NCBI GenBank assembly: GCA_028281075.1
Contig: JANQKO010000697.1
Location: 1 to 10,372 of the forward strand
Source: Alphaproteobacteria bacterium
GTDB lineage: Bacteria > Pseudomonadota > Alphaproteobacteria > GCA-2731375
DNA: 10,372 bases
Reading direction: 5' to 3'
Under the pieces are notes generated by a model. The model saw nothing but the letters and a program-made list of their open reading frames with translations, was not told the origin of the DNA and did no database searches. Positions 1 through 5,311 of the stretch are shown piece after piece. The position numbers and the translations under genes are program-made. How positions within the stretch are numbered: the first letter of the stretch is position 1; every line of letters starts with the position of its first letter.

Positions 1-1172
1 AGCGCGAGGCCTGGTTGCGGCGCCTGGCAGAGCGCCGCTCGCGCACGGCCATCGTCTCCGGCGGCCTGGAGCCGGTTGTCGACGGCGGGGCCGACGGGCA
101 TTCGGTGTTCGCCGGCGCGTTCCTGCGCGCGTTGCGGGAAAACGACGATATCCTCGACGGCAATTCGCTGTTCCGCCAGGTCAGCCGGCAGGTCGTGGTC
201 AACGCCGACCAGACGCCGCAATATTCCGATATCCGCCGTGCCGACCACGAGGGCGGCGCCTTTCTGCTGGTGCCGAAGGCCAGGCCGGCCGTGCCGGCGG
301 ACACCGTGCCGCCGGCGGCGGCGCAACCCGATGCCGACCTCACCGTCGAGCTGGCGTTCTGGCAGTCGATCAAGGACAGCCGCGACCCGGCCGACTTCGC
401 CGCCTATCTGCGGACCTATCCGCGGGGGCGGTTTGCCCAGCTCGCCGCCGCGCGCCGGGCCGGCCTGGACGCGGCCAGCGCGGCCGACGACGCGGCCTGG
501 CGGACGGCCGCGGGTGTCGGCACGGCAACGGCCTACGAAAGCTACCTGCAACGCTATCCGAACGGCCGTCACGTGATCGAGGCGCAGGCACTGGCGGATA
601 AGATCAGGCGTGAATCCGAACAACGCCTGGCCGCGCGCGCGGCCGAGGACGCATTTTGGAATCAGGTCAAGAACAGCCGCAGCCCGGCCGATTACCGCGC
701 CTATCTCGACGCCTATCCGGCAGGCCGCTATGCGGCCCTGGCCAAGGCGCGGGCCGGTCAACCGCCGCCGGCCGGGGCGCGGTCGACGTCGGGCGGCGAA
801 GAGGCAAAGGTCGCGCTTCTGGCGCCGCGGCCCCCGGCGGTCGACCTGCGCCGCTATGACGGCCGCTGGAACGCGTCGTTCGCCTGCAAGGTGCCGACCC
901 AATTGGGCAACGCCATATCGGTTTTCTTCGACCTTGAGTTGATCGCCCGGAACGGCGCCATAAGCCTCAGGATCGTCCGTGAAGGCGAATTCACGGCGAC
1001 GCCGGAGCGATTGGTCGAGGGCAAGGTCGCCGAGGACGGCGCGATCGACTTGCGGTTCTCCGAGCACAGTGAAGACTTCCGCCTGACCACCAGCCTGGCG
1101 GGCGACGCCGCCAGGATCAAGGGCCGCATGAACAAGTGCCGCTTCGACTTCAAACGCCGTGACCAGAGCTAG
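1..1172 (+). CDS. Caspase-like (peptidase C14 family) protein with YP-G repeats, C-terminal part only
   Basis: The frame is open to the left edge (first full codon at base 3), so the start and the catalytic His/Cys region lie outside the window; 389 residues are visible. The first ~85 residues match the end of a bacterial caspase-like domain: RRSRTAIVSGGLEPVVDGG, then GHSVFAGAFLRAL, QTPQYSDIRRADHEGG and FLLVP. Next come three copies of a ~38-residue repeat of the form (E/D)xAxWxx...YxxYLxxYPxGR (codons at about 348-461, 486-602 and 645-755). A Pro/Ala/Gly linker follows, then a ~105-residue domain starting at VDLRRYDGRW that alternates hydrophobic and polar residues like a beta barrel or sandwich and contains two cysteines (CKVPTQ and NKCRFDF) that could pair. 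Proteins of this architecture are often secreted or membrane-anchored, but the N-terminus that would show this is missing. Substrate and role are unknown. The stop codon lies in the first bases of a palindromic repeat. Family call fairly sure; catalytic activity cannot be judged. Confidence 0.8.
   Translation, partial: REAWLRRLAERRSRTAIVSGGLEPVVDGGADGHSVFAGAFLRALRENDDILDGNSLFRQVSRQVVVNADQTPQYSDIRRADHEGGAFLLVPKARPAVPADTVPPAAAQPDADLTVELAFWQSIKDSRDPADFAAYLRTYPRGRFAQLAAARRAGLDAASAADDAAWRTAAGVGTATAYESYLQRYPNGRHVIEAQALADKIRRESEQRLAARAAEDAFWNQVKNSRSPADYRAYLDAYPAGRYAALAKARAGQPPPAGARSTSGGEEAKVALLAPRPPAVDLRRYDGRWNASFACKVPTQLGNAISVFFDLELIARNGAISLRIVREGEFTATPERLVEGKVAEDGAIDLRFSEHSEDFRLTTSLAGDAARIKGRMNKCRFDFKRRDQS
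348..755 (+). repeat. Three in-frame protein repeats (W...YL..YP.GR) in the caspase-family gene
   Basis: Three degenerate units encode FWQSIKDSRDPADFAAYL..YPRGRF, AWRTAAGVGTATAYESYL..YPNGRH and FWNQVKNSRSPADYRAYL..YPAGRY. Units one and three are close to each other in DNA as well as protein; the middle one is more diverged. Repeats of this type are common C-terminal to bacterial caspase-like domains and probably form short helical pairs. That structure is inference. Confidence 0.7.
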
Positions 1173-1296
1173 AGCGTTTTCCGCTCACGCGGAATCTGCA
1201 CCGGGCCGCTCCCCCACCCGGCCACCCATAGGATACTGACGTTGGGTGGCCGGGTGGGGGGGCGGGGCGGTGCCGTACGAACAAAAAATGCTCTAG
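1169..1296. repeat. Long nested palindromic element (MITE/REP-like) after the caspase-family gene
   Basis: The ends are inverted repeats: ctagagcgtttt at 1169-1180 against aaaaaatgctctag at 1283-1296, with one mismatch over 12 bases. At the centre is a perfect 18-base inverted repeat, cccccacccggccaccca (1211-1228) and its complement (1243-1260), around a 14-base loop. The flanks between outer and inner arms also pair partly, so the whole ~128 bases can fold as one imperfect hairpin. A further small perfect hairpin, ttccgc-tcac-gcggaa, lies at 1179-1194. There is no reading frame of note. Sequences beginning ctagagcgtttt are familiar as dispersed intergenic repeats in alphaproteobacterial genomes (from memory, not searched). 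It lies between two convergent genes and could also hinder read-through transcription. Confidence 0.65.
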
Positions 1297-1327
1297 TTGC
1301 GGATCGTCGTCGACGGCGGGGATTTTT

Positions 1328-1410
1328 CACCACGGAGACACGGAGAACCAAGTTGTTTTTCGGCGCTTCGCGCCAACGAACTTCTCCGTGTCTCCCGTGT
1401 CTCTGTGGTG
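1328..1410. repeat. Palindromic dispersed repeat, GAGACACGGAG family, copy 1
   Basis: The left arm is caccacggagacacggagaa (1328-1347). The right arm (1382-1410) is its complement with nine extra bases. Between them is a 25-base core (1352-1376) starting gttgtttttcgg, which contains a small hairpin ggcgc-ttc-gcgcc. The same core occurs without a mismatch in copy 2 at 3462-3486. Repeats built on CACGGAGACACGGAG-type arms are widespread in bacterial genomes and often produce spurious predicted proteins. This copy lies between the convergent 3' ends of the caspase-family and TPR genes. Confidence 0.75.
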
Positions 1411-1446
1411 ATCCTGTTTGTTCGTTTCGGGCAGACCGGCCGCCCG

Positions 1447-2796
1447 TCAGTTCAGCAGCGCGGCGGCATCGCGGTAGAGGGTGCGGCCGGGCACGTCGGC
1501 GAAGCCGACATCGGTGATTTCCGGCAACAGTATCGACAAGAGGTCGGCGCGGCCGAGGCGACGGGCCGAATCGACCAGAAGCTGCACGAAGATGTCGCGC
1601 TGGGCATGGCTGCCGCCCATGTGCCAGAGCTGGCGGCGGGCCGGCAGCAGGGCCGCCAGAACGGCGTCGTGGTCGTCGCGGCGGTGGGCGATGGCGGGGG
1701 CCGACGCCGGGATCGCGGCCGCGCGCAGGGCGATGCCCAGCGGGCCGGGGTCGGTGGCCGCCGCGTCCCGCATGGACGCGACCAGGTCATTGGCCTTGTC
1801 GAAGCGGCCGTTGGCGGCGAGGATCATGGCCGCGTGCGCATTGGTGAACGGGCTGGCCGGATCACCGATGCGAGCCTCGGCGACGCTGTCGAGCGCGCGC
1901 CAGCGGTCGCCGACATCGACGCCGCGCAGCTCCAGCCGCAGCAGCATGGCGGCGGCGTTCTGGATGTCGATATAGGCGTCGGGCACGGCCTGGACCAGTG
2001 GTGAATCGGGATTGCGGATGTCGCTGTCGTAGAGCGCCAGCACCCGGTCGTGGTCGCCGCGTTCCAGCAGGAACAGGGCCAGGTGCCACCAGAGGTGATG
2101 CACGATCTGGTTCTTGCCGGCCCAGTTGCCGGACAGGCCTTCGAGCCACCGGATGCCGTCGTCGATGCGGCCCCGCATGATCAGGACATGGGCGACCGCG
2201 TGCGCGCCCCAGGCATCGGTCGGGTCGATCTCGACCCCGCCGCGGCCGAACCGCTCGGCGTCGGCGTAGTTCAGTGCCTCCTCGTTGCCGAAGGCGCGCA
2301 CCGACAGGAACAGCGAATAGTCCGGCATGGTTTCGGACCAGGCCGGCGCCGCGCGCTCGGCGACGTCGCGCATCCAGCCGGCCTCGCCGATCCAGAACAG
2401 CTCCTGCTGCACCAGGCGATGGGCCAGGATGTCGGTCGGGTGGTCCAGCAGGATCGCCTCGTAGGTCGCGGCGGCGTCGGTCAGCCGGTCCGCCGCCATA
2501 TGGCCGAGCGCCGTGACATAGCCGCGCTCGCGCGGGCTGGCGTCGGCCATGCCGGCCCGGGCCCTGGCCAGCGATTCCTCGATCATCGGGCGGAAGCGGC
2601 GGTTGCGGCCGCCGGCCATGGCCAGGCCCTTCAGCGCGTGCGCCATGACGCAGTCACCGTCGGCCGCCAGCGCGGCGTCGAGATGCGCCATCAGATCGGC
2701 GTCCCAGTGATTGAAGCTGTGCACCGCGCGTTGCAGATGCGCCGCCGCCTCGGCCGAGCCGGTCGTCAGTGCGAAGCCGCGTTCGTCAATCTGCAT
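1447..2796 (-). CDS. TPR-repeat protein, StaR/TTC38-like family
   Basis: This is a full-length protein of 449 residues built almost entirely of helical pairs typical of TPR folds. Diagnostic stretches of the StaR-like/TTC38 family are HHLWWHLALF (around residue 233) and GGSHAQRDIF (around 394). Also seen are helix pairs such as AVHSFNHWDADLMAHLDAALAAD and DPTDAWGAHAVAHVLIMRGRIDDGIRWL. The family occurs in bacteria, plants and animals at 450-470 residues; its biochemical role is not established. StaR itself comes from a glycopeptide-antibiotic cluster, but nothing of that kind is seen here. There is no signal peptide, so it is probably cytosolic. The start is chosen at the ATG at 2796 because AGGAG lies 7 bases upstream of it; another in-frame ATG at 2802 is only 1 base from that site. 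It is transcribed divergently from the small ParB-like gene. Confidence 0.85.
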   Translation of the reverse strand: MQIDERGFALTTGSAEAAAHLQRAVHSFNHWDADLMAHLDAALAADGDCVMAHALKGLAMAGGRNRRFRPMIEESLARARAGMADASPRERGYVTALGHMAADRLTDAAATYEAILLDHPTDILAHRLVQQELFWIGEAGWMRDVAERAAPAWSETMPDYSLFLSVRAFGNEEALNYADAERFGRGGVEIDPTDAWGAHAVAHVLIMRGRIDDGIRWLEGLSGNWAGKNQIVHHLWWHLALFLLERGDHDRVLALYDSDIRNPDSPLVQAVPDAYIDIQNAAAMLLRLELRGVDVGDRWRALDSVAEARIGDPASPFTNAHAAMILAANGRFDKANDLVASMRDAAATDPGPLGIALRAAAIPASAPAIAHRRDDHDAVLAALLPARRQLWHMGGSHAQRDIFVQLLVDSARRLGRADLLSILLPEITDVGFADVPGRTLYRDAAALLN

Positions 2797-2822
2797 GCCC
2801 ATGCTCCTGCGATTACGACGCG

Positions 2823-2852
2823 ACGATAGGGCGTGCCGTCGCCAAGCGTCAA
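2823..2852 (-). promoter_or_regulatory. Candidate sigma-70 type promoter for the TPR gene
   Basis: On the minus strand TTGACG (2852-2847) is followed after 18 bases by TATCGT (2828-2823), placing a transcription start near 2816, about 20 bases ahead of the ATG and just before its AGGAG. The -35 box matches 5 of 6 consensus bases and the -10 box 4 of 6. This is a sequence match only. Confidence 0.35.
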
Positions 2853-2881
2853 TCGACGGCCGCGCGCGATCCCGCTAGGAT
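2853..2881 (+). promoter_or_regulatory. Candidate weak promoter for the ParB-like gene
   Basis: TCGACG (2853-2858), 17 bases, then TAGGAT (2876-2881): each hexamer matches consensus at 4 of 6 positions with ideal spacing. The predicted start would fall right at the ribosome binding site (GGAGG, 2889-2893), giving a very short leader. The match is weak; it is listed because the gap between the divergent genes must hold a promoter for this gene. Confidence 0.25.
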
Positions 2882-2902
2882 GGCGTACGGAGGGTGCCGC
2901 CC

Positions 2903-3151
2903 ATGCTCGAAACCGTCATGGTGCCGTTGGACGAGATCTACGTCCCGATCAAGCGCCGCCGAACGCTGGATGCGTCGAAGGTCGACGCGCTGGCCATGAG
3001 CATCCTGGAGGAGGGGCAGCAGACGCCGATCCAGGTGCGTCGCGACAAGGACCGCTATGTGCTGGTCGAAGGCCTGCACCGGCTGGAGGCCGTGCGGGCG
3101 TTGGGCGAGGAGACCATTCCCGCCCTCGTGGTCCGCGCCCAGCTTCACTAG
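2903..3151 (+). CDS. Small ParB/sulfiredoxin-fold protein (ParB-like nuclease domain only)
   Basis: An 82-residue protein consists of little more than one ParB N-terminal/sulfiredoxin-type fold: VPLDEIYVPIKRRRTLDASKV (substrate-loop strand), then ALAMSILEEGQQTPIQVR, then the signature region VLVEGLHRLEAVRALG and a last strand TIPALVV. The GLHR sequence occupies the place of GERR in ParB (CTP/phosphate-binding turn) and GCHR in sulfiredoxin; the catalytic cysteine of sulfiredoxin is absent. There is no helix-turn-helix domain, so it is not a chromosome-partition ParB. It resembles the stand-alone family annotated as uncharacterised protein with ParB-like nuclease domain (COG5119, from memory). 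The start is the ATG at 2903 with GGAGG 9 bases upstream; an in-frame GTG at 2894 directly abuts the GGAGG and is unlikely. Function unknown; nucleotide binding is a reasonable guess. Confidence 0.8.
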   Translation: MLETVMVPLDEIYVPIKRRRTLDASKVDALAMSILEEGQQTPIQVRRDKDRYVLVEGLHRLEAVRALGEETIPALVVRAQLH

Positions 3152-3233
3152 GCCAGCAGTCCGCCCGCTGGTTTTCTGCGCCGGGGGGATTGCCCATGTT
3201 ATAAGGGTGTAAAGCGACAACGAAAGGACCGAC

Positions 3234-3392
3234 ATGCCCCGCAAGCCGAATTATCGATTCGAGCGGCTCGAGCGCGAGAAGGCCAAGGCGGCGAAGAAAG
3301 CGGCGCGCGAGGCGGCGAAGAAGGAGCGGGCGGATGCCCGCAAGGCCGAGGCCGCGCAGGCCGAGGAGGCGCCGCCGCCGCGCGAGGACTAG
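3234..3392 (+). CDS. Small lysine/alanine/glutamate-rich protein, 52 residues
   Basis: The ATG at 3234 is preceded by AAAGGA (3223-3228) at a spacing of 5. The product begins MPRKPNYRFERLEREKAKAA and continues as alternating Ala, Lys, Arg and Glu (KKAAREAAKKERADARKAEAA), ending APPPRED. It should form one long charged helix, perhaps a short coiled coil, with a proline-rich tail. Its calculated composition is strongly basic. Short proteins beginning M(A/P)RKPNY.FER are, as far as I recall, conserved in alphaproteobacteria but have no known function. It lies 82 bases after the ParB-like gene on the same strand; the gap contains TATAAG (3200-3205), so it may have its own promoter. Called as a real gene because of the good ribosome binding site, the ordered N-terminus and its fit between two annotated genes. 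Confidence 0.7.
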   Translation: MPRKPNYRFERLEREKAKAAKKAAREAAKKERADARKAEAAQAEEAPPPRED

Positions 3393-3429
3393 CCGCGCGG
3401 TTTGTGTCTGGCGGACGCTGCGTGGGATA

Positions 3430-3526
3430 ACCACAGAGGCACCGAGGCACGGAGAATAAACGTTGTTTTTCGGCGCTTCGCGCCAATCAGCCTTTTTGTT
3501 TCTCTGTGCCTCCGTGCCCCTGTGGT
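3430..3526. repeat. Palindromic dispersed repeat, GAGGCACGGAG family, copy 2
   Basis: The arms are 3430-3456 (beginning accacagaggcaccgagg) and 3500-3526, complementary over 27 bases with three mismatches. The 25-base core at 3462-3486 is identical to that of copy 1 (1352-1376), including the internal ggcgc-ttc-gcgcc hairpin. The arms differ from those of copy 1 but pair with each other. Like copy 1 it occupies a gap between convergent genes, here the 52-residue gene and the stress-protein-like gene. Confidence 0.8.
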
Positions 3527-3564
3527 CAAATCCGGGCCGGATACACTTCCACAGCTTTTGACGC

Positions 3565-4179
3565 CTACATGCCGAGTCGCTGCATGAAGCTGAGGTCGTG
3601 CGAGACCCCGTCGGCGCTGGCCGCCGGCGCCGCCTTCGGCAGTTCGTGGATGTGCACGTCCTCGGCCGAATGCCGCTTCAGGATCTCGACGGCGCGGGCC
3701 TCGTGATCGGCGTCCTCGGTGTTGACCCACAGCAGGATGCCGCCGCGGTCGAGATGGGCGCGCAGATAGTCGGCGTGGCGGCGGTCGATCAGGCGGTTGA
3801 GCCCGAGGCCGATCAGGCCGCCGGCCAGCACGCCCGCCGTCACCGCCACCAGGGCCGCGGCCATGCCGCCGCCCGACGCGACGACCCCGCCGACCGCGAT
3901 CATGGCGCCGACATAGGCCAGCGCGCCGGGGATCACGCCCTTGGCGATGGTTCGGGAATCCGTGCCCATATAGGCGCGCCGCGCGGTCTGCGGATCGTCC
4001 TCGAGCTCGGCGACGCGGGCATAGTCGTGGCCCAGGCCGCGGGCGACGGCGTCGTGGCCGGCGAGGATGCTCAAGGCCGCGCGGTCGAAATTGTTGAGCA
4101 TGAGGTCGTCGGCGGCCGCCCGCAGCGTTTCCTCGTCGTGGAACACGCCGACGGCTTCGCGAATGGTGTCGTTGGGCAT
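3565..4179 (-). CDS. Two-pass membrane protein resembling general stress (YflT-like) proteins
   Basis: A 204-residue protein. The N-terminal ~60 residues (REAVGVFHDEETLRAAADDL, then NNFDRAALSILAG) resemble the domain of YflT/GsiB-17M-type stress proteins, in which a short alpha/beta unit senses or binds something unknown. Two Gly/Ala-rich membrane helices follow, at about 80-102 (VIPGALAYVGAMIAVGGVV) and 104-128, with glycine spacing like a glycine zipper. The C-terminal part (GGILLWVNTEDADHEARAVE, ILKRHSAEDVHIHELP) is typical of alphaproteobacterial relatives. The start at 4179 is chosen because GGAGG lies 9 bases upstream; the frame stays open to 4227 but the extra 16 residues look untranslated (RFDSNPSRRRTT). 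It lies downstream of ghrA on the same strand with a 151-base gap containing palindromes, so it is probably transcribed separately. Exact role unknown. Confidence 0.7.
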   Translation of the reverse strand: MPNDTIREAVGVFHDEETLRAAADDLMLNNFDRAALSILAGHDAVARGLGHDYARVAELEDDPQTARRAYMGTDSRTIAKGVIPGALAYVGAMIAVGGVVASGGGMAAALVAVTAGVLAGGLIGLGLNRLIDRRHADYLRAHLDRGGILLWVNTEDADHEARAVEILKRHSAEDVHIHELPKAAPAASADGVSHDLSFMQRLGM

Positions 4180-4231
4180 CGTGGTACGCCTCCGTGACGG
4201 GTTGCTGTCGAAACGCGGCACCGACACTGAT

Positions 4232-4258
4232 GCGCCCCTTGGGCGCGCGTACGTACGC
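4232..4258. promoter_or_regulatory. Two adjacent palindromes upstream of the stress-protein-like gene
   Basis: A GC hairpin gcgccc-ctt-gggcgc (4232-4246) is followed at once by a perfect 12-base palindrome gcgtacgtacgc (4247-4258). They lie 53-79 bases ahead of the start codon at 4179 and about 75 bases beyond the end of ghrA. The palindrome has the shape of an operator for a dimeric regulator; the hairpin could help end ghrA transcription, though no T tract follows it. Both roles are inference. Confidence 0.3.
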
Positions 4259-4330
4259 CGATCAGCCTAGCACGAACACCCATGCCCGCCGTTCACGGGC
4301 GTGTGACCGCCAAATGCCTGAGAATTGGCG

Positions 4331-5263
4331 TCAGTAGCCGCGACCGAGATCCACGACGTTCTGCATGGGCTCGCCGGCGAGGTGCCGGCGGAGGTTGGCG
4401 GCGACGGCCTTGGCGCAGCTTCGGGGCACGAGCTCGCCGGCGACGTGCGGCGTGATCATGACCTTCGGATGCCGCCAGTAGGGGTGGCCCCCGGGCAGCG
4501 GCTCGTCGTTGAAGACGTCCAGGAAGGCGCCGCCGAGATGGCCGCCGTCGAGGGCGGCCAGCAGGTCGTCGTCGACGACATGGCCGCCGCGGCCGATATT
4601 GACGACGATGGCGCCGGCCGGCAGTTGCGCCAGCGTTTCCTTGCCGATGATGCCGTGCGTGGCCTCGGTCAGCGGCAATACGCAGACGAGATATCGCGTT
4701 TGCCGCAGCATCTCGCCCAGGCCGTCGGGGCCGTGGTGGCAGGTGACGCCGTCGAGCCGTTTCGGCGTCCGGCTCCAGCCGTGTACGTCGAAGCCCAGCG
4801 CCCGGAAGGCGGCGGCGCAGTCGGCGCCGATGGCGCCGATGCCGAGGATGCCGACGACCGTCTCGGGCGTGTAGAGCGGCCAGCGCCGATCCCAGACCTC
4901 GTTCGCCTGGTCGATGCGATAATCGCCCATGTCGCGGTGGTAGTGCAGCACGGCGTAGACCGCGTATTCCGTCATCATCGCCCGGAGGTAGGGATCGGCC
5001 ATGCGGACGATGGGCAGGTCGGCCGGGCGTTCGGCGTCGGCCAGGATGTGGTCGATGCCGGCGGCGAGCGAGAAGATCGCCTTCAGGTTCGGCAAGCCGG
5101 CAAGCATGCCGGTCGGCGGTTTCCAGACCAGCGCGTAGTCGACCTCGGCCGGATCGCCGGTCTCGGGCGAGACCCGGATCTCGACATCGGGCAGGTTTTC
5201 CCGCAAGGCCCCGACCCAGAGTTCGACCGGATCGTCGGGCGAATGGAACAGTAGAACGGTCAT
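4331..5263 (-). CDS. ghrA: Glyoxylate/hydroxypyruvate reductase A (D-2-hydroxyacid dehydrogenase family)
   Basis: A 310-residue cytosolic NAD(P)H-dependent enzyme that reduces glyoxylate to glycolate and hydroxypyruvate to D-glycerate. The Rossmann motif GILGIGAIG (G141, G143, G146) begins the cofactor domain; the WSR segment at 163-165 is the usual place for NADPH selectivity. The catalytic residues of the family are present: R225 in NIGRGGHVVDDDLLAALDGG, E254 in DVFNDEPLP, and H273 in ITPHVAG. Length and many stretches follow E. coli GhrA (312 residues): DYALVW, MLAG.., LKA.F.L.AGID.IL, EYAV..VLH..R...DYRI and the C-terminal RGY. The start codon has no clear ribosome binding site; TATAAC (5275-5270) sits 6 bases ahead of it. 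It begins 48 bases after yejF on the same strand, so it may belong to that operon. Physiological substrate could be another short 2-keto acid. Confidence 0.85.
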   Translation of the reverse strand: MTVLLFHSPDDPVELWVGALRENLPDVEIRVSPETGDPAEVDYALVWKPPTGMLAGLPNLKAIFSLAAGIDHILADAERPADLPIVRMADPYLRAMMTEYAVYAVLHYHRDMGDYRIDQANEVWDRRWPLYTPETVVGILGIGAIGADCAAAFRALGFDVHGWSRTPKRLDGVTCHHGPDGLGEMLRQTRYLVCVLPLTEATHGIIGKETLAQLPAGAIVVNIGRGGHVVDDDLLAALDGGHLGGAFLDVFNDEPLPGGHPYWRHPKVMITPHVAGELVPRSCAKAVAANLRRHLAGEPMQNVVDLGRGY

Positions 5264-5311
5264 GGCGGGGTTATAGCAGGTCGCGGGCGCCGCCGCGCGG
5301 GATTGTCGGCG

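Noticed and set aside
1242..2004. Plus-strand open frames starting in the repeats (1242-1517, 1297-2004)
   Set aside because: They begin inside palindromic repeats and run antisense through the TPR gene; no ribosome binding site or domain supports them.
3389..3730. Frames covering copy 2 of the palindromic repeat on either strand
   Set aside because: The translations are the repeat itself (HRGTEARR-type peptides), a known source of spurious predictions.
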